A DNA stretch of 64,000 bases from Linyphia triangularis (Eukaryota > Arthropoda > Arachnida > Araneae > Linyphiidae), in NCBI GenBank assembly GCA_963978545.1, contig OZ021727.1, positions 13,333,243 through 13,397,242 of the forward strand. The letters are read 5' to 3'. The translations under genes and the position numbers were made by a program. Each line of letters starts with the position of its first letter. The first letter of the stretch is position 1. This document shows, in pieces, positions 1 to 12,810 of this stretch. The notes beneath the pieces are model-generated. The model did not search any database. It worked only from the letters and a program-made list of their open reading frames with translations, and was not told the origin of the DNA.

Positions 1-107
1 TTTCATATTCAAGGTCAGGAAAGAAGGGGTCGTTTTTGTTGATCTTCTGGAGAGAACGAAGGGAAACTTTTCTTGGTCCTAATTTAGCGATAGCTTCTTC
101 ATCGAAA
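1..107 (-). CDS. Exon fragment running off the left edge
   Basis: On the minus strand, 107 nt after a CTTAG acceptor stay open and read FDEEAIAKLGPRKVSLRS followed by a Lys/Asn/Asp/Phe-rich stretch (KINKNDPFFPDLEYE). Composition is gene-like and GC-richer than the next 650 bp. Reading further upstream in frame meets TAA, so a splice border near 107 is needed. It may be a later exon of the AT-hook gene or a separate gene; I recognise no family. Truncated by the window. Confidence 0.45.
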
Positions 108-769
108 CTAAGTTCTTACAACACTCTGCAGAATTGCAATAATGCTATTGTACTGATTTGATCAAAGCTTTTTCTTAATTAGGAATTAGGTCTTTTATTT
201 TCCAATTATAATTAAAGGTTGTTTTATTTTTTTAATATTTTTTAGTGCATGATTTTTTGTACGTAGAATGAAGTTTAGGGGGTGCGATGGCACCCCGATA
301 TTAAACCTTTATAATTAATTGCCCTCTGATCAAGAAGACAAGAAGTATACCTGCAGAATGCTTATTTCAATCAAAAACTTGCCAGTTATTGGTATCATCT
401 CCTACTCATAAATGAGAAAATCGTGCTGAAATTGAGAAAATTTTTAATGGAATTGTGAGAAAATTTTTAATTTGAGAATCACACAAGGGGTAAAGATTCA
501 TTGACCGGTACATTGCATGTCATCACAATCCCGAATTTAAAGTACAATTAGAAGGCTAAAACTACTTCAGTTGAAAATTTCAGAGCTGTACCCCTATTCG
601 AAATTATTTTGTAAAATATTTATTAATTAAAAAAACTAATCAAAATTTTAAAATTCTGTTTTTCACAAGTTCAATTAAAAGGCCAAATCTACTTATGTTT
701 AAAATGTCAGAGGCCTATTTTAAGTAGATTTGTATAGATCCAGAGACACACAGAAAACGTGTTTTATTA
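108..769. other. AT-rich stretch, nothing recognised
   Basis: No long ORF, no splice-bounded coding segment and no clear repeat border, apart from a small GC hairpin near 281-297 (GGGGTGCGATGGCACCCC). Probably intron or intergenic. Confidence 0.5.
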
Positions 770-3700
770 TTATAGATCATACGATTTTTAGATAGTATAT
801 TCATAATTACACACACATAACATTTGAATAAAATGGTAACATTTCAATTAACAGTTTGACTAGATAATATACACAGTATTAGCATGTGGAAATGTTGGCA
901 AGCAGCACACCAACAAGCATTTTAAGATATGTAAACAATTGTTTACTATGTATTTATGATGAGGGGTTTGAAGGTTTATGAAAATGAAAGTATACATCAT
1001 ACGATTTATAGATATTTACATAAATACAAACACATTACATTTGATTAAGTTTATAACATTTCTGAACAATTAACAGTTAGGCTAAATAATATACACAGTG
1101 TTCCTACTGAAACAGCTGAATGTAAACCAATGACTTTTAAAGACCTAAATAACGTTTTTTAAAAACCTTTGAAAATTTGTTTTCAGACATGTCTTTAATA
1201 TGTATCTTTACGACTGATTCAACCACAGAACTAATATCAAAATCTTACAGGCACAATTTGCTTTTTGCCTTATGGACAGATTTTGATAATGTTTCAATTA
1301 AAAGTTTTATATGCACTGTGCTTTAGCCATAGCACATTGAATGTGCACTACCCAAGCCTAGTATTTGCAAATAGCTTCTGCTAAATTGGTCGCAAACTCC
1401 TTTGGCCACACAAATACCAGAAAATTCCAATGCGAAGCAGGTAAGTGGAAATGAATTTTTTAAATTATTGAAGTAGGGAACACAACATCAACAAAAAACA
1501 AAGACTTCTAAGCCTTTTCAAATACTTTCAATTGCTGGAAAACATATGTACAAACAATACCCATATGTACAAACAATTATGAGGGAACAAGAGGGAATGT
1601 TGGCAGACAGCATACCAAGAAGCATTTTAAGATATGCAAACAATTGTTTACAATATGTTCATGGTGGCTTAAGGGTTCATGAAAATGAAAGTATAAATTA
1701 TAAGATGTATAGATATATACATAAATGTACAAACATAACACTTGAGTAAGTTGGTACCATTTCTGTACAATTAATAGTTTTCTAGATAATATACACACTA
1801 TTCCTAGTGAAATTGTGGAATGCAAATCGATGACTTTTCAAGACACAATTAATTAATACTTTTCAAGGATCTTTGAAATTTTTTTTAAAGACATCATGCC
1901 TTGAATGCGTGGCTTTACATGTCTTTACACATCATGTATTTAATTCAGCCACATTCGGACAAGTAAAAAAAATCTTACAAGCACAATTTGCTTTTTGCCT
2001 TATGGACAGATTTTGATGATGTTTCAATTCACTGTTTTATATACACTGAGCTTTAGCCATTGCACATTATACGTGCACTTCCCACGCATAGTAATTTTAA
2101 ATAACTTCGCAAACTCCTTTTTCAATGTATTTACAGCGAGAAGTTTAAAGGTTTATGAAAGTGAAATTATACATAATACAATTTATAGATATATACATAA
2201 ATATAGAAACATTTTTGAATAAATTAGTAACATTTTGGTACAATTATCAGTTTGACAAGATAATATACAGAGTATTTCTAATGAAACCGCTGAAGATAAA
2301 TCAATAACTTTTCAAGACCTAAATAATGTTTTTTAAGGTTCTTTGAAAATATGTATTCTCACTTCATGTCTTTAATATGTGAATTTATAATTGATTCAAC
2401 CACAGCACTAATATCAAAATGCTACAAGCAAAACTTGCTTTTTGACTTAAGTGGACAGATTTTGATGACGTTTCAATTCACTGTTTTATATACACTGAGC
2501 TTTAGCCATTGCACATTATATGTGCACTTCCCACGCATAGTATTTTTAAATAACTTCGCAAACTCTTTTTTCAATGTATTTATGGCGAGAAGTTTAAAGG
2601 TTTATGAAAGTGAAATTATACATAATACAATTTATAGATATATACATAAATATAGAAACATTTTTGAATAAATTAGTAACATTTTGGTACAATTATCAGT
2701 TTGACAAGATAATATACAGAGTATTTTTAATGAAACCGCTGAAGGTAAATCAATAACTTTTCAAGACCTAAATAATGTTTTTTAAGGTTCTTTAAAAATG
2801 TGTATTCTCACTTCATGTCTTTAATATGTGAATTTATAATTGATTCAACCACAGCACTAATATCAAAATGCTACAAGCAAAACTTGCTTTTTGCCTTAAG
2901 TGGACAGATTTTGATGACATTTCAATTCACTGTTTTATATACACTGAGCTTTAGCCATTGCAAATTATATGTGCACTTCCCACGCATAGTATTTTTAAAT
3001 AACTTCGCAAACTCTTTTTTCAATGTATTTATGGCGAGAGGTTTAAAGGTTTATGAAAGTGAAATTATACATAATACAATTTATAGATATATACATAAAT
3101 ATAGAAACATTTTTGAATAAATTAGTAACATTTTGGTACAATTAACATTTTGACAAGATAATATACAGAGTATTTCTAATGAAACCGCTGAAGGTAAATC
3201 AATAACTTTTCAAGACCTAAATAATGTTTTTTAAGGTTCTTTAAAAATGTGTATTCTCACTTCATGTCTTTAATATGTGAATTTACAATTGATTCAACCA
3301 CAGCACTAATATCAAAATGCTACAAGCACAACTTGCTTTTTGCCTTAAGTGGACAGATTTTGATGACATTTCGATTCACTGTTTTATATTATTTTTCATT
3401 GTTTTATTTTATTTGCCATTGCAAATTATATGTGCACTTCCCACGCATAGTATTTTTAAATAACTTCGCAAACTCTTTTTTCAATGTATTTATGGTGAGA
3501 GGTAAAAGGTTTATGAAAGTGAAATTATACATAATACAATTTATAGATATATACATAAATATAGAAACATTTTTGAATAAATTAGTAACATTTTGGTACA
3601 ATTATCAGTTTGACAAGATAATATACAGAGTATTTTTAATGAAACCGCTGAAGGTAAATCAATAACTTTTCAAGACCTAAATAATGTTTTTTAAGGTTCT

Positions 3701-6700
3701 TTGAAAATATGTATTCTCACTTCATGTCTTTAATATGTGAATTTATAATTGATTCAACCACAGCAATAATTTATAAATGCTACAAGCAAAACTTGCTTTT
3801 TGACTTAAGTGGACAGAATTTGATGACGTTTCAATTCACTGTTTTATATATACTGAGCTTTAGCCATTGCACATTATATGTGCACTTCCCACGCATAGTA
3901 TTTTTAAATAACTTCGCAAACTCTTTTTTCAATGTATTTATGGCGAGAGGTTTAAAGGTTTATGAAAGTGAAATTATACATAATACAATTTATAGATATA
4001 TACATAAATATAGAAACATTTTTGAATAAATTAGTAACATTTTGGTACAATTAACATTTTGACAAGATAATATACAGAGTATTTCTAATGAAACCGCTGA
4101 AGGTAAATCAATAACTTTTCAAGACCTAAATAATGTTTTTTAAGGTTCTTTAAAAATGTGTATTCTCACTTCATGTCTTTAATATGTGAATTTACAATTG
4201 ATTCAACCACAGCACTAATATCAAAATGCTACAAGCACAACGTGCTTTTTGCCTTAAGTGGACAGATTTTGATGACATTTCAATTCACTGTTTTATATAC
4301 ACTGAGCTTTAGCCATTGCAAATTATATGTGCACTTCCCACGCATAGTATTTTTAAATAACTTCGCAAACTCTTTTTTCAATGTATTTATGGCGAGAGGT
4401 TTAAAGGTTTATGAAAGTGAAATTATACATAATACAATTTATAGATATATACATAAATATAGAAACATTTTTGAATAAATTAGTAACATTTTGGTACAAT
4501 TAACATTTTGACAAGATAATATACAGAGTATTTCTAATGAAACCGCTGAAGGTAAATCAATAACTTTTCAAGACCTAAATAATGTTTTTTAAGGTTCTTT
4601 AAAAATGTGTATTCTCACTTCATGTCTTTAATATGTGAATTTACAATTGATTCAACCACAGCACTAATATCAAAATGCTACAAGCACAACTTGCTTTTTG
4701 CCTTAAGTGGACAGATTTTGATGACATTTCGATTCACTGTTTTATATTATTTTTCACGGTTTTATTTTATTTGCCATTGCAAATTATATGTGCACTTCCC
4801 ACGCATAGTATTTTTAAATAACTTCGCAAACTCTTTTTTCAATGTATTTATGGTGAGAGGTAAAAGGTTTATGAAAGTGAAATTATACATAATACAATTT
4901 ATAGATATATACATAAATATAGAAACATTTTTGAATAAATTAGTAACATTTTGGTACAATTATCAGTTTGACAAGATAATATACAGAGTATTTTTAATGA
5001 AACCGCTGAAGGTAAATCAATAACTTTTCAAGACCTAAATAATGTTTTTTAAGGTTCTTTGAAAATATGTATTCTCACTTCATGTCTTTAATATGTGAAT
5101 TTATAATTGATTCAACCACAGCAATAATTTATAAATGCTACAAGCAAAACTTGCTTTTTGACATAAGTGGACAGATTTTGATGACATTTCAATTCACTGT
5201 TTTATATACACTGAGCTTTAGCCATTGCAAATTATATGTGCACTTCCCACGCATAGTATTTTTAAATAACTTCACAAACTCTCTTTTCAATGTATTTATA
5301 GCAAGAGGTTTAAAGGTTTATGAAAGTGAAATTATACATAATACAATTATAGATATATACATAAATATAGAAGCATTTTTGAATAAATTAGTAACATTTT
5401 GGTACAATTAACAGTTTGACAAGATAATATACAGAGTATTTCTAATGAAATCGCTGAAGGTATATCAATGACTTTTCAAGACCTAAATAATGTTTTTTAA
5501 GGTTCTTTGAAAATGTGTATTCTCACTTCATGTCTTTAATATGTGAATTTATAATTGATTCAACCACAGCACTAATATCAAAATGCTACAAGCACAACGT
5601 GCTTTTTGCCTTAAGTGGACAGATTTTGCTGACATTTCAATTCACTGTTTTATATACACTGAGCTTTAGCCATTGCAAATTATATGTGCACTTCCCACGC
5701 ATAGTATTTTTAAATAACTTCGCAAACTCTTTTTTCAATGTATTTATGGCGAGAGGTAAAAGGTTTATGAAAGTGAAATTATACATAATACAATTTATAG
5801 ATATATACATAAATATAGAAACATTTTTGAATAAATTAGTAACATTTTGGTACAATTTACATTTTGACAAGATAATATACAGAGTATTTCTAATGAAACC
5901 ACTGAAGGTAAATCAATAACTTTTCAAGACCTAAATAATGTTTTTTAAGGTTCTTTGAAAATATGTATTCTCACTTCATGTCTTTAATATGTGAATTTAT
6001 AATTGATTCAACCACAGCACTAATATCAAAATGCTACAAGCAAAACTTGCTTTTTGACTTAAGTGGACAGATTTTGATGACGTTTCAATTCACTGTTTTA
6101 TATACACTGAGCTTTAGCCATTGCACATTATATGTGCACTTCCCACGCATAGTATTTTTAAATAACTTCGCAAACTCTTTTTTCAATGTATTTATGGCGA
6201 GAGGTTTAAAGGTTTATGAAGATAATATACAGAGTATTTCTAATGAAACCGCTGAAGGTAAATCAATAACTTTTCAAGACCTAAATAATGTTTCTTAAGG
6301 TTCTTTGAAAATGTGTATTCTCACTTCATGTCTTTAATATGTGAATTTATAATTGATTCAACCACAGCACTAATATCAAAATGCTACAAGCAAAACTTGC
6401 TTTTTGCCTTAAGTGGACAGATTTTGATGACATTTCAATTCACTGTTTTATATACACTGAGCTTTAGCCATTGCAAATTATATGTGCACTTCCCACGCAT
6501 AGTATTTTTAAATAACTTCACAAACTCTCTTTTCAATGTATTTATAGCAAGAGGTTTAAAGGTTTATGAAAGTGAAATTATACATAATACAATTATAGAT
6601 ATATACATAAATATAGAAGCATTTTTGAATAAATTAGTAACATTTTGGTACAATTAACAGTTTGACCAGATAATATGCAGAGTATTTCTAATGAAATCGC

Positions 6701-7795
6701 TGAAGGTATATCAATGACTTTTCAAGACCTAAATAATGTTTTTTAAGGTTCTTTGAAAATGTGTATTCTCACTTCATGTCTTTAATATGTGAATTTATAA
6801 TTGATTCAACCACAGCACTAATATCAAAATGCTACAAGCACAACGTGCTTTTTGCCTTAAGTGGACAGATTTTGCTGACATTTCAATTCACTGTTTTATA
6901 TACACTGAGCTTTAGCCATTGCAAATTATATGTGCACTTCCCACGCATAGTATTTTTAAATAACTTCGCAAACTCTTTTTTCAATGTATTTATGGTGAGA
7001 GGTAAAAGGTTTATGAAAGTGAAATTATACATAATACAATTTATAGATATATACATAAATATAGAAACATTTTTGAATAAATTAGTAACATTTTGGTACA
7101 ATTATCAGTTTGACAAGATAATATACAGAGTATTTTTAATGAAACCGCTGAAGGTAAATCAATAACTTTTCAAGACCTAAATAATGTTTTTTAAGGTTCT
7201 TTGAAAATATGTATTCTCACTTCATGTCTTTAATATGTGAATTTATAATTGATTCAACCACAGCAATAATTTATAAATGCTACAAGCAAAACTTGCTTTT
7301 TGACTTAAGTGGACAGAATTTGATGACGTTTCAATTCACTGTTTTATATATACTGAGCTTTAGCCATTGCACATTATATGTGCACTTCCCACGCATAGTA
7401 TTTTTAAATAACTTCGCAAACTCTTTTTTCAATGTATTTATGGCGAGAGGTTTAAAGGTTTATGAAAGTGAAATTATACATAATACAATTTATAGATATA
7501 TACATAAATATACAAACATATTTGAATAAATTAGTAACATTTTGGTACAATAAACAGTTTGACAAGATAATATACAGAGTATTTCTAATGAAATCGCTGA
7601 AGGTAAATCAATGACTTTTCAAGAACTAAATAATGTTTTAAGGTTCTTTGAAAATGTGTATTCTCACTTTATGTCTTTAATATGTGGATTTACAATTGAT
7701 TCAACCACAGCACTAATATCAAAATGCTACAAGCAAAACTTGCTTTTTGTTTTATGTATACAGATTTTGATGATGTTTCAATTCAATATTTTCTG
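770..7795. repeat. Satellite array, monomer about 449 bp
   Basis: Well-conserved monomers start near 2351, 2800, 3249, 3709, 4158, 4607, 5067, 5515, 5963, 6313, 6761 and 7209 (steps 449, 449, 460, 449, 449, 460, 448, 448, 350, 448, 448). Copies between 770 and 2350 are increasingly diverged and rearranged, and the array stops abruptly near 7795 inside a monomer. Every monomer carries an open stretch of about 106 codons, but copy-to-copy changes are mostly amino-acid changing and some copies are frameshifted, so these are not genes. The part with CAATGACTTTTCAAGACC resembles the end of the hAT-like MITE at 39125. Confidence 0.9.
5963..6312. repeat. Deletion-bearing monomer (350 bp)
   Basis: This monomer jumps from GGTTTATGAA straight to GATAATATACAGAG, losing about 98 bp that the neighbours carry. 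It shows how length variants arise inside the array. Confidence 0.75.
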
Positions 7796-7889
7796 AAATT
7801 TGTCATCGTTAGGTATTAGTCATTATTCAGTCATCGCTCTGGTATCAGTCACAGTTCTTGTATTAGTCATCTTAATGTTGTCATCGTTC
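7796..7889. repeat. Short degenerate repeats of TCATCGTT / GTATTAGTCA
   Basis: Just past the satellite edge, GTATTAGTCA and TCATCGTT/TCATCGCT-like words recur about every 20 bp for roughly 90 bp. Confidence 0.4.
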
Positions 7890-9670
7890 AAACTCAAGGA
7901 GGCCACATTTTAGGTAAATATTAAAAGTTTAAAATCTTTAATTAAATTCAACCAACAAAAAATATTAAATTCATATAAAAACTAAATTTAAATTATTAAA
8001 TTAATCAAATCTCAATTAGATAAAATAATTAACAATCCGTTTATATTAATTCTGTCTAAAATTAGCTTTTAAATATGTAATTAAAATGGCAATAAAAAAA
8101 ATCCTTATTTTTTTTTTATAATCTTTGTAAGTTTAAAATTTTTCATTTTTAAATCTTAGTTTAATTCAAGCAGGCATAACAATTTCATTACAATTGTTTC
8201 ATAACTATTTTAATGCAATTTGAAATTCTTCAATGCATGAATTCTTTATGCAATTCTTCATGCAATATCCCAACTTACAACATTTAATGTTCAGTAGTCA
8301 ATGTCAGATTTTGGGGGAAAAATAGAAGAAAAAAAATACATTAAAACTCAAAAATGGAATTAACTTCATATTACATTTTAACTTCCAAGAAATTGTTTGG
8401 GAATCAGCTGGTGTTCAATAATTCAAATAACTGTAATATTGTCTCTACCAAATACATCACCCAACCTGACTTATATCTAAAAAACAAAAAAAAGTTACAG
8501 TTCATTTACACCACTTGTTGATACTTGGCTACAGCTAATGTAAACTGCTGAAAGGACCATCATCAAAGCTCAACTTCGAGAAATGTAATTTCTCTTGAGT
8601 GACTGCAGCCGGTTGGTAGAGCACCGACCTCCCAACAGACTTACAACAAGTCTGAACCACAAATCTTACCTACGAATGGAACAGTGGGGGAAGCGTTATC
8701 GCAAATCCATCCTGTCTTCAAAGTCTTCCACAATACAGGAGGTTGGATAGTGAGGTGCCAGCTCAAGTGTTGACCTCCCCTTGAAAACGGCTCACAAACT
8801 GCAATGCACAACCCACGCCCGCCCGTGCTTCGAGCCTTTTGGGTAAGTTGGCGTGATTGGGATACAGGCAAACCTGAAACCTCTTCACGTTTTCTTTCCT
8901 TACATGTCGGAATGAAAAAAGACCATTGAGGCTTCACTTCTTTTCTTTCTTTGTGGTCTGGGGTTTTTTATGAGCCGTTTCACGTACCAGATAGATGTGA
9001 GATGGGGTGCACAAAGTTGAAGAATTACACTTTGTTGTCCTTGTAGTTATTTCATTCGCATTCTCGCTACATGAATTGAGCAGGAATTTACCCTTTTGCT
9101 GAATTCAACATTGGAGGAATAAAGCAACGAATAATATTGAGGTAGGATTCATTTGCCCATTGAAGGAGTTTTGAAGGGAATGTTATAGCAGAACTTGGAA
9201 ATCGGAGTCATTCTAGGAAAATTTTTTTAAATTCTACAAAAATCAGGGGAAAACACATGTTTCTGACTGCCAAAACTAACAATCAGCAATTTCGTAATCT
9301 GGATGCATGATATTTTTAAAGGGACCAGCCTTTCCTAGTCTCATCGACCGAATGTTCCATTTTGTGGTCTTACAATTTCTGCCGAAATATAGCTTTAAAA
9401 TACATAAAAACTATTTAACAAGTGTGCAACTAGAATACGAGTAAATCATTAAAATTTGAAGGGACATTTAACATTTTTTTACTCATTTCGTTCATTTTTA
9501 AAACGTTCTCGCCTAAAAGCAACGATGTGTTACAGAAATTCGAGAAAACACTAAAATTGGGATTTTTCTATATAAATTTAAACCTCTTATTTGATAATAA
9601 AATCTTTGTTCTTCCTCATTAAAAAAAGTAAATCGGAGCCAATAAATAATGAACAAGCAGAATAGAAGCT
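7890..9670 (+). repeat. Long dispersed element, left copy (inverted relative to 20140-22410)
   Basis: The reverse complement of 20140-22410 matches this stretch in order: GGAGGCCA near 7900, a block around 8400-8560, the strong core 8580-9200 (GGTTGGTAGAGCACCGACCT, GGGAAGCGTTATCGCAAATCC), then 9225-9520 and 9560-9660. The right copy has about 320 extra bases. The core begins with a tRNA-like box-A word next to a degenerate box B (CAAGTCTGAACC), so it may hold a tRNA-derived SINE. The 98-codon minus ORF here (8641-8937) is mirrored by an 88-codon plus ORF in the other copy; with no other support I treat both as repeat sequence. Confidence 0.7.
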
Positions 9671-9904
9671 CGTGCGAATTTGCTTAAAAGTCAAAACTTT
9701 CAATGAATTTGGAAAAAATTTAAGTGCCTTATACTTTTTCCAAATTTGATAGCTACTACTGATAGTTTGCAGCATTATATAACACTTTAGTGACTAAAAA
9801 TCACAAGAACATGCGGACTTGTGAACTTGCGCAAAATATGAAAAGTCACTACAGAAAAGTTCAAAAATTTAAGTTTCAAGATGCCTATTTTTCGTTAAAC
9901 TTTG

Positions 9905-10520
9905 GAACCAATATAATATAGTAGAGGGCGCAGTGAGTTTTGTAAAAAAATATAGGTAGGAATTTGTCATAGAGGAATGACGTCACTCTATCTTCTAATC
10001 ACACAACACTATCGAGCGGAGGTCCACCACCACCTCAAACTCTTAATGTAATTAGAATCAAGCAAGAACTTCTCGAGTTATAAGAAATGTATAATAAGTG
10101 GTAGTTCCTAAGAGCGTTTCTTAAGGTGTAAACTTACAATACACACGTCTCCCGGTAATGAAATCCTAAAGACAGGACAGAATTTTAGTGGTAATTCCAA
10201 AAATTTCAGGAACATTTTAGGGTTGATTTCTAAAAATTTAAGGGATAATTTGCAAAATTTTAGGTATAATTAATTAAAAAATAATCAGGGATATTTCTTA
10301 TGAAGCTGACAGCCTCCTAACACAGAGATATTCTTTCAAAAGATAGTTTCAACACTAGCAAAAAAAAAAAAAAAAAAAAAAAAACACACACACATCTGAG
10401 TGTTTAACAACTTTTTAGCAAAATTACAGTTATAAAATTAAACAATTATAGTATTTTGACAAATATGCGAATTTAATTACAAAATTCTAGGAAAATTAGA
10501 AATTTTAGGATGAATGCAAC
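9905..10520 (+). repeat. Dispersed repeat family G, copy 1
   Basis: Shares with 19270-19560 and 28800-29215 the ordered words AGAGGGCGCAGTGAG, (A)TTTTAGG(G)A..., GCTGACA...CTCCTAACAC, AACAACTTTTTAGCAAAAT and GACAAAT..TGC.AATTT. All three copies have the same orientation. It contains a poly-A tract at about 10361-10384. The candidate exon 10138-10165 falls inside its limits. Confidence 0.5.
10138..10165 (-). CDS. Candidate 28-nt exon (DFITGRRVY)
   Basis: A pyrimidine-rich acceptor (TCTGTCCTGTCTTTAG) and a GTAAGT donor flank 28 nt that read DFITGRRVY in phase 0, the phase left by exon M. It is GC-richer than the flanks. It lies 16 kb from exon M and its outgoing phase does not fit the 1-107 exon directly, so membership in the same gene is unproven. 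Confidence 0.3.
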
Positions 10521-10539
10521 CCCTGGCATGGTTACAGAA

Positions 10540-12810
10540 TACATGATAATTTTCAAATTCAATAATCAACCAAGTTCTCTAACGAATATAAAATTTCAAC
10601 GAAGAATGAAAAATTTATAATTGGCCGCTTCAAAATGCCAAAAAAACTTATAATTTCATCAAACTTTGAAGCCACAGTAAAGTGGTCACAACATGTATGG
10701 TAATATTTATTTTGTGCTCAACTTGTGCAAAATTTGAATGAAAGTTGGAAATTTCCTCTATGTAGTAAGCAAATTCAAAGTGCCAAAATGCAGCATGTAT
10801 GACAATTTTCCAACTCAATATCAGCAAATATTAAAATTTACAACTCATTATGATTAATTAGAGAATAATTGATGACTAGAGCAAAATGTGCATGAAAGTT
10901 GTACATACATTTACAAAATCAATGCCTCTTCTTACTCAAACGTTACAGCAAACAGTAATTTTCTGCCGCAAGGAATGCATTATTGATTGTCTCAATATAA
11001 AAAATTAAGATTATCATACAACTGTATCTTCTAGATTGTGCAAATTTTCAAGAAACCAGGAAATTTCATCTATATAGTTGGCAAGATCAGAGTGCGCAAA
11101 TAATTCTTTTTCTACAATCTTTACAGCATATACGATCACTTTCCTTCTCAAACTTGAGTAATTAGAGAAAAACTATTGACACTTAAAAATTGTGCAAAAT
11201 GTGCACGACAATTAGACATTTTATCTACGTATTTTTAAAAATCAATGCCTCTTCTTACTTAAACATAACAACAAACAGTCGGTTGCTGCCACAAGAATCT
11301 CTTATTTGATTGTCTCAATAAGAGCAATTAAAGTACATCTACTGACTCTTCTAAATTGTGCAAATTGGCTCGAAAGCTAAAAATTTCATTTATGTGGTTC
11401 GCAAAATCAAGGAGCCAAAATAGCTCTTTTTCACCATAACAGCATACACCATAATTTTTCAACTCATTATGTGCAATTAGAGAAAAACTTTTGACTCTTC
11501 TAACTTGTGCAAAATGTGCATGACAGTTGGACATTTTATCTATATATTTTTAAAAAATCGATGCCTCTTCAAACTCAAACATAACAACCAACAGTTGGTT
11601 GCTGCCGCAACAATCTCTATTTGATCGTCTCAATATAAGCAATTAAAGTGTATCTATTATGTCTTCTAAATTCTGCAAATTTGCACGAAAGCTGGACATT
11701 TCATGTATGTGGTTTGCAATATAAAGGTGCCAAAATAGCTCTTTTTAACCATAACGGCATATACAATAATTTTTTAACTCATTATGGGCAATTGACATGA
11801 TGAGCATTATGACACTTAAAAATTGTGCAAAATGTGCATGACAATTAGACATTTTATCTACGTATTTTTAAAAATCAAGGCCTCTTCTTACTCAAACATA
11901 ACAAAAAACCGTCGGTTGCTGCCGCAAGAATCTCTTATTTGATTGTCTCAATATGAGCAATTAAAGCATATCTACTGTCTCTTTTAAATTGTGCAAATTG
12001 GCATGAAAGCTAAAAATTTCATCTGTGTGGTTTGCAAAATCAAGGAGCCAAAATAGCTCTTTTTAACCATAACAGCATAGACCATAATTTTTCAATTCAT
12101 TATGAGCAATTAGAGAAAAACTATTGACACTTCTAACTTGCGCAAAATGTTCATAACAGTTGGACATTTAACTATATATTTTTAAAAAATCAATTCCTCT
12201 TCAAATTCACACATAACAACCAACAGTTGGTTGTTGCCGCAAGAATCTCTTATTTGATTGTCTCAATATGAGCAATTAAAGTATATCTACTGTCTCTTCT
12301 AAATTGTGCAAATTGGCACGAAAGCTAAAAATTTCATCAATGTGGTTCGCTAAATCAAGGAGCCAAAATAGCTCTATTTAACATAACATCATATACGATA
12401 AGTTTTCAACTCGTTATGAGCAATTAGAGAAAAACTATTGACACTTCTAATTTGTGCAAAATGTTCATGACAGTTGGACATTTTATCCATATACTTTTTA
12501 AAAAGTCAATGTCTCTTCTTACTCAAACATAATAACAAACAGTCAGTAGCTGCCGCCAGAATCTCTATTTGATCGTCTCAATATGAGCAATTAAAGTTTA
12601 TCTACTATGTCTTCTAAATTGTGCAAATTGGCACAAAAGCTGTAAATGTCATCCATGTGATTCGCAATATCAGGGAGCCAAAATAGCTCCTATTTGACCA
12701 TTACTGCATATACGATAATTTTTCAAATCATTGTGAGCAATTAGAGAATAACCTATGACTCTTCTAACTTGTGCAAAATGTGCATGAAACTAAAAATTCA
12801 TTTGATTGAA
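10540..12810. repeat. Satellite of about 316 bp, itself a dimer of about 158-bp halves
   Basis: The word GTTGCTGCCGCAAGAATCTC or a variant recurs near 10960, 11281, 11596, 11911, 12226 and 12544, so the period is about 316 bp. Within each unit, CAATATGAGCAATTAAAG...AAATTGTGCAAATTGGCACG is paralogous to CATTATGAGCAATTAGAG...AACTTGTGCAAAATGTGCATG about 155 bp on. Edge copies are more diverged. No coding potential beyond short chance ORFs. Confidence 0.85.

Noticed and set aside
2351..7529. Repeated 106-138 codon ORFs as a small gene family
   Set aside because: They lie in satellite monomers, have no splice or start context, and differ mainly by amino-acid changes and frameshifts.
8641..8937. 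98-codon minus ORF and its 88-codon counterpart at 21192-21458 as genes
   Set aside because: Both are inside the inverted dispersed element; the shared frame alone is not enough, though it is flagged for a selection test.
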